Shown: positions 27,116 to 35,138 of the stretch, piece after piece
Position numbering within the stretch: the stretch's first letter is position 1
Layout of the letters: each line of letters opens with the position of its first letter
Source of the DNA: Streptomyces globosus
GTDB lineage: Bacteria; Actinomycetota; Actinomycetes; Streptomycetales; Streptomycetaceae
Direction: 5' to 3'
Assembly: GCF_003325375.1 (NCBI RefSeq)
Contig: NZ_CP030862.1
Span: 747,501-811,500 of the forward strand
DNA: 64,000 nt
The notes under the pieces: model-generated
Databases searched by the model: none
What the model was told of the DNA's origin: nothing
Seen by the model: only the letters and a program-made list of their open reading frames with translations
Made by a program: the position numbers and the translations under genes

Positions 27116-27472
27116 CTACTGCGGGAGGACGGGCCCCAGGAGCGACGTCACGGCCGCCGTCGGCAGCTCCTTGACCGAAGGGCCCTGGGTGAGCGCGCCG
27201 GTGACCATGCCGGTGCCGACCGCCGGGAAGTCCGCGACCTTCGTGGCGATGCCGTTGTCCAGGGGGTCCACCCCGGTTTTGGCGAGCGGGTTCACCTTCA
27301 GGTTCGCGATCGGGTCGACGACGCCGGACACGGCCGCCGGGACCGACAGTTCGCCCGCCTCGGCGCCGCCGGCCGCCATCGCGAGGGCCGCGCCGGCCAT
27401 GGAGAGCGTGAGGCCCGCGGAGCGCGCGGAGCGCAGGGCGCTGGACGTGCCGGGGGCTGCGTGACGTGCCAT
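27116..27472 (-). CDS. Small secreted protein of unknown function
   Basis: A 118-residue exported protein with a signal peptide (hydrophobic core AGLTLSMAGAALAMAAGG, cleavage likely after AEA). The mature part has no Cys and contains short repeated patterns such as DPIANLKVNPLAKTGVDPLDNG. It resembles the product at 17966 in general make-up. ATG 27472 was chosen because it directly precedes a normal signal peptide. Function unknown. Confidence 0.72.
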   Translation of the reverse strand: MARHAAPGTSSALRSARSAGLTLSMAGAALAMAAGGAEAGELSVPAAVSGVVDPIANLKVNPLAKTGVDPLDNGIATKVADFPAVGTGMVTGALTQGPSVKELPTAAVTSLLGPVLPQ

Positions 27473-27592
27473 GGGGTTCCCGCCTGTGGTCGTGTTCGCG
27501 TGCGCACGCAGCGTAGTGGAGGTGTGATCCTGGATACCAACCGCCCGCATATGGCATCCCCTGCGCGGGGGAATGCGTCACACTGGTGTCCC

Positions 27593-28225
27593 GTGAGCTT
27601 CTCCTCTCCTTCGCCTGCGCGTGTCGTCCTGTTGACCGGTCCTTCGGGTTCCGGAAAGTCCTCGCTGGCCGCCCGGTCCGGGCTTCCCGTGCTCCGCCTG
27701 GACGACTTCTACAAGGAGGCCGGCGACCCGTCCCTCCCCCTGGTCGAGGGAAGCTCCGACATCGACTGGGACTCCCCGCTCTCCTGGGACGCCGACACCG
27801 CCGTCGCCGCGGTCGCCGACTTGTGCCGCACCGGCCGCACCGAGGTCCCCGTCTACGACATCTCGACGTCCTCCCGCACCGGCACGGAGACCCTCGACAC
27901 CGCGGGCGCGCCGCTGTTCATCGCGGAGGGCATCTTCGCCGCCGACATCGCGGCCCGCTGCCAGGAGCTCGGCCTCCTCGCCGACGCGATCTGCCTGCGC
28001 GGCCGGCCCTCCACCACCTTCCGCCGCCGCCTGCTCCGGGACCTGCGCGAGGGCCGCAAGTCCGTGCTGTTCCTGCTGCGGCGCGGCCTGCGCCTGATGC
28101 GGGCCGAGCGGGGCATCGTCGCCCGCCACACCGCCCTCGGCGCGCACCCCTGCGGCCGCGACGAGGCCCTGGGCCGCCTGGCCGCCGCCGCGGCCGGTTC
28201 CCGGCGCGCCCCCGCCGCGGCCTGA
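27593..28225 (+). CDS. Uridine-kinase-like P-loop protein
   Basis: A 210-residue P-loop kinase: Walker A LTGPSGSGKSSLA near residue 13, RLDDFYKEAG near 31 (the uridine-kinase-type DDFY with substrate-binding Asp/Tyr), DWDSPLSWD near 55 and FIAEGIFAADIA near 103. It is most like uridine/cytidine kinases, which salvage nucleosides as monophosphates, but the exact substrate is not proven. GTG 27593 lies eight bases after CACACT (27579-27584), fitting a leaderless mRNA. No regulon palindrome precedes it, so salvage and breakdown appear to be controlled separately. Confidence 0.8.
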   Translation: MSFSSPSPARVVLLTGPSGSGKSSLAARSGLPVLRLDDFYKEAGDPSLPLVEGSSDIDWDSPLSWDADTAVAAVADLCRTGRTEVPVYDISTSSRTGTETLDTAGAPLFIAEGIFAADIAARCQELGLLADAICLRGRPSTTFRRRLLRDLREGRKSVLFLLRRGLRLMRAERGIVARHTALGAHPCGRDEALGRLAAAAAGSRRAPAAA

Positions 28226-28254
28226 CCCGGCCTCACCCCCCCCCCGGACGCCAA

Positions 28255-28303
28255 CGCGGCCGGCGGCCTGCGGCGCGCAGTGCGCCGCAGGCCGCCGGCC
28301 GCG
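28255..28303. terminator. Very long 22-bp hairpin between convergent genes
   Basis: A perfect 22-base stem around a five-base loop lies between the kinase gene and sigQ, which converge on it. The left arm begins CGCGGCCGGCGG at 28255 and the right arm ends at 28303. It is GC-only apart from one A-T pair and is probably a shared terminator. A run of ten C lies just before it (28236-28245). Confidence 0.75.
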
Positions 28304-28419
28304 GACGTGCGAAGGCGGGACCCTGCGGACCCCCGACCGCATGATCCCGCCTCCATCCCCCCCAATGGCCCCCGTCCCACCCCCGTAGGACGGGCCCCCC
28401 GGCCAGTGGTCTTTTCCGG

Positions 28420-29133
28420 CTACGCGACGAGCTCCTCGAAGGACTCGGACTCGTCGCGGCCGAAGCTCAGCACCTCGTCGTCGCGCAGGCGGCGCAGGGA
28501 GCGCCAGATGCTCGACTTCACCGTGCCGACGCTGATGCCCAGGATCTCCGCGATCTCCGGGTCGGTGCGGCCCTCGTAGTAGCGCAGCACCAGCATCGTG
28601 CGCTGCGGCTCCGGGATGCGGGCCAGCGCCTGCCACAGCACCGCGCGCAGCTCCGTCCCACGCATCGCGTCGGTGTCGGCGGCGGCCTCCGGCAGTTCCT
28701 CCGTCGGGTACTCGTTCAGCTTCCGCCGGCGCCAGGCGCTGATGTGCAGGTTCGTCATGGTGCGGCGCAGGTAGCCCCCGACGGCCGCCTTGTCGCTGAT
28801 CCGGTCCCAGGCCCGGTACGTCGAGAACAGCGCGCTCTGGAGCAGGTCCTCCGCCTCGTGCCGGTCGCCCGTCAGGTGGAAGGCCGTCGCGTACAGCGCG
28901 GCCCGCCGCTCCCGGACGTACGCGGTGAACTCCGCCTCCGAGTCGGAGGACAGGCACGGCGCCGGCCCGGTCGGGGCGGCGGGAGCCGCGGCCCGGTAGG
29001 TGTTCGCGTCGATGGCCACCGTGTGCGCCTGCCGGGGACGGGCGACCGCCACCGACCGGGCACCCGCCCGGCGGTTCACATCGTGCAGCCGCGTGACAAC
29101 CGCGCTGGTGGTGGTGCTGTGCAGCGTGTTCAT
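28420..29133 (-). CDS. sigQ: ECF sigma factor SigQ
   Basis: A 237-residue ECF sigma factor, by position and sequence SigQ of the AfsQ1/Q2 system. About 68 residues of unstructured N-terminal extension come first, then region 2 (LYATAFHLTGDRHEAEDLLQSALFSTYRAW, then RTMTNLHISAWRRRK) and region 4 (LARIPEPQRTMLVLRYYEGRTDPEIAEILGISVGTVKSSIWRSL). The C-terminus is acidic. In S. coelicolor SigQ is expressed under AfsQ1 control and works against the AfsQ effects on antibiotic production. It is divergent from afsQ1, with the AfsQ1 recognition sequence in between. Confidence 0.9.
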   Translation of the reverse strand: MNTLHSTTTSAVVTRLHDVNRRAGARSVAVARPRQAHTVAIDANTYRAAAPAAPTGPAPCLSSDSEAEFTAYVRERRAALYATAFHLTGDRHEAEDLLQSALFSTYRAWDRISDKAAVGGYLRRTMTNLHISAWRRRKLNEYPTEELPEAAADTDAMRGTELRAVLWQALARIPEPQRTMLVLRYYEGRTDPEIAEILGISVGTVKSSIWRSLRRLRDDEVLSFGRDESESFEELVA

Positions 29134-29232
29134 CTCGCGCCCCCCGTCGTAGGTCTGCTTCGGTTACCGGGCTCCTGCTCGGTGCGTTGGTAGAAGCCTG
29201 CCCCCCGGACATAACCGGGCTGTCCGCCGACT

Positions 29233-29248
29233 GTCACAGGCGTGTCAC
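29233..29248. promoter_or_regulatory. AfsQ1 binding site (GTnAC-n6-GTnAC)
   Basis: GTCAC-AGGCGT-GTCAC: two direct GTCAC units separated by six bases, exactly the pattern published for AfsQ1 in S. coelicolor. It lies between the divergent sigQ and afsQ1 genes, 81 bases before the afsQ1 start. Confidence 0.85.
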
Positions 29249-29328
29249 AGCGCCGCGCCGCACCCCCCGCGGCGCCGCTCCGCGCACGACGGTCGAACTC
29301 CCGACTGCCCATGGGACAGAATGTGGCC

Positions 29329-30006
29329 GTGCCTTTCCTGTTGCTGATCGAGGACGACGACGCCATCCGCACGGCCCTCGAACTCTCCCTGACCCGCCAG
29401 GGCCACCGCGTGGCCACTGCGGCGACGGGCGAGGACGGTCTGAAGATGCTGCGCGAGCAGCGCCCGGACCTGATCGTGCTGGACGTGATGCTGCCCGGGA
29501 TCGACGGCTTCGAGGTGTGCCGGCGGATCCGCCGCACCGACCAGCTGCCGATCATCCTGCTGACCGCGCGCAGCGACGACATCGACGTGGTCGTCGGCCT
29601 GGAGTCGGGCGCCGACGACTACGTCGTCAAACCCGTCCAGGGCCGGGTGCTCGACGCCCGGATCAGGGCGGTCCTGCGCCGCGGCGAGCGGGAGGCCAGC
29701 GACTCGGCCGTCTTCGGGTCCCTGGTCATCGACCGGGCCGCGATGACGGTCACGAAGAACGGCGAGGACCTCCAGCTCACCCCGACCGAGCTGCGGCTGC
29801 TGCTGGAGCTCAGCCGCCGGCCCGGCCAGGCCCTCTCCCGCCAGCAGCTGCTGCGGCTGGTGTGGGAGCACGACTACCTCGGCGACTCCCGCCTCGTGGA
29901 CGCCTGCGTCCAGCGGCTGCGCGCCAAGGTCGAGGAAGTGCCGTCCTCCCCGACCCTCATCCGGACCGTCCGCGGGGTCGGCTACCGCCTGGACTCGCCG
30001 CAGTGA
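29329..30006 (+). CDS. afsQ1: Response regulator AfsQ1
   Basis: A 225-residue OmpR/PhoB-type response regulator. The receiver domain has the acidic pair IEDDDAIR near residue 8, the phosphorylated Asp in LIVLDVMLPGIDGFE (about residue 52) and the conserved Lys in DDYVVKPVQ. The winged-helix domain (LTPTELRLLLELSRRPGQALSRQQLL to VRTVRGVGYRLD) binds DNA. AfsQ1 responds to nitrogen status (glutamate) and controls antibiotic and nitrogen genes in S. coelicolor. GTG 29329 gives the length of the known protein and lies six bases after CAGAAT (29317-29322), so the mRNA may be leaderless; ATG 29311 is an alternative. Confidence 0.94.
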   Translation: MPFLLLIEDDDAIRTALELSLTRQGHRVATAATGEDGLKMLREQRPDLIVLDVMLPGIDGFEVCRRIRRTDQLPIILLTARSDDIDVVVGLESGADDYVVKPVQGRVLDARIRAVLRRGEREASDSAVFGSLVIDRAAMTVTKNGEDLQLTPTELRLLLELSRRPGQALSRQQLLRLVWEHDYLGDSRLVDACVQRLRAKVEEVPSSPTLIRTVRGVGYRLDSPQ

Positions 30007-31493
30007 TCAACGCTCTGTTCGCGGGCCTTCGCTGGACCAGCCTGCGGCTGCGGCTCCTCCTGGTCTTCTCCCTCGTCGCGCTGGTCGCCGCCGTGTCCGC
30101 CTCGGGCATCGCGTACTGGCTCAACCGCGAGGCCGTCCTGACCCGCACCCAGGAGGCCGCCCTCGGCGACTTCCGGCAGGAAATGCAGGACCGGGCCGCG
30201 GCCCTGCCCGCCGACCCCACCCCGGAGGAACTCCAGCGCACCGCCGACCTGATGGCCGGCAGCGCCCCCGGATACAGCGTGCTGCTGCTGGACGAGCGGC
30301 CCGACGGGCGTACGGTCTACGGCGCGGCCGGCCCTGACGCCTTCCGCCTGGAGGACGTCCCCGAGTCCCTGCGGCGGGCCGTGAACGACCGCCAGAAGGC
30401 CACCGCCGCGCACGACGCCGAGTACCACATGTACTGGCAGCGCACGAAGCCGCACGGCAAGCCGTACCTCGTCGGCGGCACCCGCATCGTCGGCGGCGGC
30501 CCGACCGGCTACATGTACAAGTCGCTCGCGCAGGAGCGCGACGACCTGAACACCCTCGGCTGGTCCCTCGCCATCGCCACCGTGCTGGCGCTGCTCGGCT
30601 CGGCCCTGCTGGCGCAGGTGGCCGCCCGCACCGTCCTCAAGCCCGTCCAGCGGCTCGGCGACGCCGCGCGCCGCCTCGGCGAGGGCGAGCTCGACCACCG
30701 GCTCGACGTCTCCGGCAACGACGAACTCGCCGACCTGTCGCACACCTTCAACAAGACGGCCGAGGCGCTGGAGAAGAAGGTCGCCGACATGAGCGCTCGC
30801 GAGGAGGCCAGCCGCCGCTTCGTCGCCGACATGTCGCACGAGCTGCGCACCCCCCTCACCGCGCTGACGGCCGTCGCCGAGGTGCTGGAGGAGGAGGTCG
30901 ACGACCTCGATCCGATGATCGCGCCCGCGGTCACCCTCGTCGTCAGCGAGACCCGCCGGCTGTACGACCTCGTCGAGAACCTGATGGAGGTCACCCGCTT
31001 CGACGCCGGGACGGCCCGCCTCGTCATCGACGACGTCGACGTCGCCGACCAGGTCACCGCCTGCATCGACGCCCGGGCCTGGCTCGACGCCGTCGAACTC
31101 GACGCCGAGCGCGGCATCGTCGCCCGCCTCGACCCGCGCCGCCTCGACGTCATCCTCGCCAACCTCATCGGCAACGCCCTCAAGCACGGCGGCTCGCCGG
31201 TGCGGGTCTCCGTGCGCGTCGAGGGGGAGTGGCTGGTCATCGCGGTCCGCGACAACGGCCCCGGCATCCCCGAAGAGGTGCTGCCGCACGTCTTCGACCG
31301 CTTCTACAAGGCCAGCGCGTCCCGCCCGAAGTCCGACGGCAGCGGCCTGGGCCTGTCCATCGCCGTGGAGAACGCGCACATCCACGGCGGCGAGATCACC
31401 GCGGCCAACGCGGAGGGAGGCGGCGCGCTGTTCACGCTGCGCCTGCCGGTGGACGTGGGGAAGGTGATCGCCGGTGGCGACGCGCAGGAGTAG
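30003..31493 (+). CDS. afsQ2: Sensor histidine kinase AfsQ2
   Basis: A 496-residue membrane sensor kinase, partner of AfsQ1. Two membrane segments (near residues 15-37 and 180-203) bracket an extracellular sensor region. A HAMP domain follows (AARTVLKPVQRLGDAARRLGEG), then the dimerisation domain with phospho-accepting His in FVADMSHELRTPLTAL (about residue 280), and the ATPase domain with N box NLIGNALKHG, G1 DNGPGIPEE, F box FDRFYK and G2 GSGLGLSIA. GTG 30003 overlaps the afsQ1 stop by four bases. The stop overlaps the lipoprotein gene by 20 bases. Confidence 0.94.
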   Translation: MINALFAGLRWTSLRLRLLLVFSLVALVAAVSASGIAYWLNREAVLTRTQEAALGDFRQEMQDRAAALPADPTPEELQRTADLMAGSAPGYSVLLLDERPDGRTVYGAAGPDAFRLEDVPESLRRAVNDRQKATAAHDAEYHMYWQRTKPHGKPYLVGGTRIVGGGPTGYMYKSLAQERDDLNTLGWSLAIATVLALLGSALLAQVAARTVLKPVQRLGDAARRLGEGELDHRLDVSGNDELADLSHTFNKTAEALEKKVADMSAREEASRRFVADMSHELRTPLTALTAVAEVLEEEVDDLDPMIAPAVTLVVSETRRLYDLVENLMEVTRFDAGTARLVIDDVDVADQVTACIDARAWLDAVELDAERGIVARLDPRRLDVILANLIGNALKHGGSPVRVSVRVEGEWLVIAVRDNGPGIPEEVLPHVFDRFYKASASRPKSDGSGLGLSIAVENAHIHGGEITAANAEGGGALFTLRLPVDVGKVIAGGDAQE

Positions 31494-32127
31494 GGCGGCC
31501 GCGGCGGCCGCGGTCGCGGGGGTGCTGGCGTCCCTGTCGGCCGGGTGCGGGATCCGGGCGACGACCGTCCCCGTCGACGTCGGGCCGGCCCCCTCGCGGG
31601 TCTCCTGCGACATCCCGGCCCAGCAGGGCGGGGCGCAGGGCTTCCGGGCGACCGTGGAGCTCGTGTGCGGCTCGCAGCTGGTCGGGGTCGAGCGGATCGT
31701 CCCGATGGCGGCGGAGAAGAAGCCCGCCCGGACGGCCGCCCAGGCGGCCGCGGAGGCGCTGCTGGCCGCCCTGGAGCGGGAGCCCGGCCACGACGAGCGG
31801 GAGGCGGGCTTCACGACCTCCGTCCCCGACGGGCTGACGGTCGCCCCGCTGCGGGCGGCCGACCCCGCCGGAACGGTACGCCTCAGCCGCAAGCCCGAGG
31901 ACCTGCCGCCGGTCGCGCTTGCCCAGGTGGTGTGCACCTTCGCCGGCAACAAGACCGTCTCGGCCGGACCGGGCCCGGTCGTCCTCGGCGGCCCGGACAG
32001 CGACCCGCCGCGCGCCTGGGAGTGCACGGACGCCGTCCGCGCCCGCCCGGAGTCGGTCCCGACGCTGGGCGAGCTGGTCCGCCCGGTGCCGTCGGCCGCG
32101 ACGCCTGCGCCGACACCGACCGGCTGA
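31474..32127 (+). CDS. afsQ3: AfsQ-associated lipoprotein
   Basis: A 217-residue lipoprotein encoded directly after afsQ2, with a 20-base overlap. The signal peptide ends in lipobox SLSAGC (Cys near residue 25). The mature part has Cys near residues 45, 65 and 157 that may form disulfides outside the membrane. Its place in the operon suggests a role in signal detection by AfsQ2. In S. coelicolor the matching gene is called afsQ3; its biochemical role is not clear. Confidence 0.85.
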   Translation: MATRRSRAAAAAAVAGVLASLSAGCGIRATTVPVDVGPAPSRVSCDIPAQQGGAQGFRATVELVCGSQLVGVERIVPMAAEKKPARTAAQAAAEALLAALEREPGHDEREAGFTTSVPDGLTVAPLRAADPAGTVRLSRKPEDLPPVALAQVVCTFAGNKTVSAGPGPVVLGGPDSDPPRAWECTDAVRARPESVPTLGELVRPVPSAATPAPTPTG

Positions 32128-32177
32128 CCAACGCGCGCTGCCCGTAAGTCCGTTCGGGTCATCGCCCAAGGGATGCG

Positions 32178-32215
32178 GTACCGACCCGTACTCGTCGAGG
32201 AGTACGGGTCGGTAC
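32178..32215. terminator. Perfect 16-bp hairpin after the afsQ operon
   Basis: GTACCGACCCGTACTC pairs perfectly with GAGTACGGGTCGGTAC around a six-base loop. It ends the afsQ1-Q2-Q3 operon, or could be an operator for the XRE regulator gene that starts 38 bases later. There is no T-run. Confidence 0.65.
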
Positions 32216-32252
32216 GGGATTGAGTCGCAGGCGCGGGTGGCAGTCCACGCGT

Positions 32253-33080
32253 ATGCCACCACGGAAGAGGCCGCCCCGGCCCAACGCCACCGCGATGAAG
32301 ATGATCGGCGAGCAGGTCGCCACCGGCCGGGTCGCCAAGAAGCTCACCCAGAGCCAACTCGCCGACCTGGTCAACATGGACTGCGAGACCATCGCCTCCA
32401 TCGAGCAGGGGCGGCGCGTCCTGATGCCCGACGTGGCCGAGCGGATGGACCGGGCCCTGGGACTCCCCGGAGTGCTCGCCGTCGCCGCCCTGCGGATGCC
32501 GGAGGTCGACATGATCCCGGCCTGGGCCGAGGAGTACTTCGAGCGGGAGCGCGAGGCCCTCGCGCTGTCCTGGTTCGACACGATGATCGTGCCCGGCCTG
32601 CTCCAGACCGAGGCCTACGCCCGCGCCGTCCTGTCCTGCCGCGTCCCGTACGTGGGGGAGGCCAAGGTCGAACTCCAGACGGCGCGTCGGATGAAGCGCC
32701 AGGAGATACTGCGCCGGGCCGTGCCGCCGACGCTCTCGTTCGTGATCTGGGAGCCCGCCCTGCGGGACCGGATCGGGGGGCCGAATGTGTACCGGGAGCA
32801 GATCCGGCACCTGCGGGAGTGTGCGGAGATGCCGTCGGTCTCGGTGCAGGTGCTGCCGCTGGGACTCACCGCACAGGCGGGGCTCAATGGCCCCTTCATC
32901 CTCGTGGAAACACCCCAGTTCCAGCACCTCGCCTACTCCGAGACGCAGCGCGGCAGCCTCCTCGTCCGCGACCCGAACGAGGTCAGCATCCTCACGCGGA
33001 AGTATGCGATGCTGCGGTCCCAGGCCCTCAACGTGGCAGAGACCAAGGGGCTGTTGGACCGGCTGCTAGGAGAGTCATGA
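32253..33080 (+). CDS. XRE-family regulator with DUF5753 domain
   Basis: A 275-residue regulator of a type found in many copies in Streptomyces. The helix-turn-helix is near residues 15-70 (VATGRVAKKLTQSQLADLVNMDCETIASIEQG) and the C-terminal DUF5753 domain runs from about residue 85 (YFEREREALALSWFDTMIVPGLLQTEAYARAVL) to the end. Such proteins are encoded with a small DUF397 partner, as here: the stop overlaps the next ATG (ATGA). ATG 32253 was preferred to TTG 32220. Members of this group affect development and antibiotic production; this one has no known target. Confidence 0.88.
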   Translation: MPPRKRPPRPNATAMKMIGEQVATGRVAKKLTQSQLADLVNMDCETIASIEQGRRVLMPDVAERMDRALGLPGVLAVAALRMPEVDMIPAWAEEYFEREREALALSWFDTMIVPGLLQTEAYARAVLSCRVPYVGEAKVELQTARRMKRQEILRRAVPPTLSFVIWEPALRDRIGGPNVYREQIRHLRECAEMPSVSVQVLPLGLTAQAGLNGPFILVETPQFQHLAYSETQRGSLLVRDPNEVSILTRKYAMLRSQALNVAETKGLLDRLLGES

Positions 33081-33376
33081 GCACCGAACTCGTGTGGTTC
33101 AAGTCCAGCTACAGCGGTGACGAGGGCGGGGCGTGCGTCGAAGTCGCCTACGACTGGCGGAAGTCCAGCCACAGCGGTGACGAGGGAGACGCATGCGTAG
33201 AGGTCTCCGCGAGGTGGCACATCTCCAGCCACAGCAACGACGAAGGCGGGGCCTGCGTGGAGGTGGCCGCCTGCCCGCACGTCGTGCACGTCCGGGACTC
33301 CAAGGTCGACGGCGGTCCCGTCCTGGACGTGGCCCCGGCCAGTTGGGCCGCGCTCACCGGCTGGGTGGCGGCGTAG
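33077..33376 (+). CDS. DUF397 protein with a triplicated motif
   Basis: A 99-residue DUF397 protein, partner of the XRE regulator it overlaps by four bases. A normal DUF397 protein of about 60 residues has one N-terminal motif of the type KSSYSGxxGGxCVEVA followed by VRDSK. Here that motif occurs three times in tandem, at about residues 9, 30 and 51 (KSSYSGDEGGACVEVA, KSSHSGDEGDACVEVS, ISSHSNDEGGACVEVA), before the single usual ending VRDSKVDGGPVLDVAPASW. The repeats are 63 bases apart in the DNA, in frame. Confidence 0.85.
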   Translation: MSTELVWFKSSYSGDEGGACVEVAYDWRKSSHSGDEGDACVEVSARWHISSHSNDEGGACVEVAACPHVVHVRDSKVDGGPVLDVAPASWAALTGWVAA

Positions 33377-33392
33377 TCCCGCCAGAACGCCG

Positions 33393-33425
33393 ACGGGCCC
33401 CGGACCGCGAGGGTCCGGGGCCCGT
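33393..33425. terminator. 14-bp terminator hairpin between convergent genes
   Basis: ACGGGCCCCGGACC pairs perfectly with GGTCCGGGGCCCGT around a five-base loop, between the DUF397 gene and the phosphomutase gene. It can serve both. Confidence 0.75.
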
Positions 33426-33446
33426 ACGGGCGTTTCGGCGGCGGGC

Positions 33447-35102
33447 TCAGAGGCCCATGGCCGCCGAGAGGTCCTTCTTGACCGCGTCCAGGACCTCCTG
33501 GCCGCGGACGCGGGCCGCCGCCAGGTCGGAGGCCTCGGCCACGGGGACGACGACCTCCAGGTAGCACTTCAGCTTGGGCTCCGTGCCGGACGGGCGGCAG
33601 ATCACCCGGGCCTTGTAGTCGCCCTCCAGGTAGTAGCGCAGGCCGTCGGTGGGCGGGAGCGTGTCCGTGCCCCGGTTCAGGTCCTCCGCCGAGACCACCC
33701 GCAGGCCCGCCAGGGAGGCCGGCGGCTGCGCCCGCAGCTGCGCCATCGCGTTCGCGATGACCGAGAGGTCCTCCACGCGGACCGACAGCTGGTCGGTGTG
33801 GTGCAGGCCGTGGGCCATGGCCAGGTCGTCCAGCAGGTCGGTCAGGGTGCGGCCCTGCTCCTTGAGCTCCGAGGCCAGCTCCGCCACCAGCAGGGCGGCG
33901 GTGATGCCGTCCTTGTCGCGGACGCCCTCGGGGTCCACGCAGTAGCCGAGCGCCTCCTCGTAGCCGTAGCGCAGGCCGTCGACGCGGGCGATCCACTTGA
34001 AGCCCGTCAGGGTCTCCTCGTAGCCGACGCCGGCCGCCTCCGCGATCCGGCCGAGCAGGCTGGAGGAGACGATCGACTCGGCGAAGACGCCCTGCGCGCC
34101 CTTGTGGACCAGGTGGGCGGCGAGGAGCGCGCCGACCTCGTCGCCGCGCAGCATCCGCCAGCCGCCGGGTGCCGCCGCGTCCGGGACGGCCACCGCGCAG
34201 CGGTCGGCGTCCGGGTCGTTCGCGATGACGATGTCCGGGCGGACCTCGGCGGCCTTCGCGAAGGCCAGGTCCATGGCGCCCGGCTCCTCCGGGTTCGGGA
34301 ACGCCACCGTCGGGAAGTCCGGGTCCGGCTCGGCCTGCTCGGCGACCAGGACCGGCTCGGGGAAGCCGTGCCGGGCGAACGCCGCCAGGACGACGTCCTT
34401 GCCGACGCCGTGCATGGCCGTGTAGACGGTGCGCACGCCGCGCGGGGAGCCCGGCGTCAGCACCGCGTCCGTACGGGCCAGGTACGCCTCCAGCACCTCC
34501 TCGCCGAGCTCCTCCCAGCCGGACTCCGGGCGCGGCACGGACGCCAGGGTGTCCACCCGGGCGATCTCGGCCGCGATCCCGGCGTCCGCGGGGGAGACGA
34601 TCTGCGAGCCGTCGCCGAGGTACACCTTGTAGCCGTTGTCCCGGGGCGGGTTGTGGCTCGCGGTCACCTCGACGCCGGCGACGGCGCCGAGGTGCCGTAT
34701 GGCGTACGCGAGGACGGGCGTCGGCAGGGGGCGGGGCAGGACGGCCGCGCGCAGGCCGGCACCGGTCATGACGGCGGCGGTGTCGCGGGCGAAGTCCGCG
34801 GACTTGTGGCGCGCGTCGTAGCCGATCACCACCAGCCCGCCGGCGTGGCCCTGGGCCTTCAGGTACGCGGCGAGGCCCGCCGCGGCCCGGATGACCACCG
34901 AGCGGTTCATCCGCATCGGGCCGGCGCCGATCTCGCCGCGCAGCCCGGCGGTGCCGAACTGGAGGGTGCCGGAGAACCGGGCCGCCAGCTCGGCGGTGTC
35001 GCCCGCCTCGATGAGGCCGGCGAGCTCCTGCGCCGTCTCCGGGTCGGGGTCCTCGGCCAGCCAGGCGCGCGCCCGGGTGATCAGGTCGTCCTGTTCCTGC
35101 AC
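33447..35102 (-). CDS. Phosphohexomutase-family protein, probably phosphopentomutase
   Basis: A 551-residue enzyme of the alpha-D-phosphohexomutase family. The phosphoserine loop reads VTASHNPPRDNG near residue 145, the metal loop IANDPDADRCAV near 297, the sugar-binding loop GDEVGALL near 326, and the C-terminal phosphate-binding RPSGTEPKLK near 506. It is usually annotated as phosphomannomutase or phosphoglucomutase. It lies 36 bases after the purine nucleoside phosphorylase gene in the same operon. The length and context fit the PGM2-like branch that isomerises (deoxy)ribose-1-phosphate to the 5-phosphate, the step that links DeoD and DeoA to DeoC. That assignment is inference. Confidence 0.85.
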   Translation of the reverse strand: MQEQDDLITRARAWLAEDPDPETAQELAGLIEAGDTAELAARFSGTLQFGTAGLRGEIGAGPMRMNRSVVIRAAAGLAAYLKAQGHAGGLVVIGYDARHKSADFARDTAAVMTGAGLRAAVLPRPLPTPVLAYAIRHLGAVAGVEVTASHNPPRDNGYKVYLGDGSQIVSPADAGIAAEIARVDTLASVPRPESGWEELGEEVLEAYLARTDAVLTPGSPRGVRTVYTAMHGVGKDVVLAAFARHGFPEPVLVAEQAEPDPDFPTVAFPNPEEPGAMDLAFAKAAEVRPDIVIANDPDADRCAVAVPDAAAPGGWRMLRGDEVGALLAAHLVHKGAQGVFAESIVSSSLLGRIAEAAGVGYEETLTGFKWIARVDGLRYGYEEALGYCVDPEGVRDKDGITAALLVAELASELKEQGRTLTDLLDDLAMAHGLHHTDQLSVRVEDLSVIANAMAQLRAQPPASLAGLRVVSAEDLNRGTDTLPPTDGLRYYLEGDYKARVICRPSGTEPKLKCYLEVVVPVAEASDLAAARVRGQEVLDAVKKDLSAAMGL

Positions 35103-35138
35103 TACTTCCGCCTTTGTCTCTCGTACGGTGCCGGTGCC

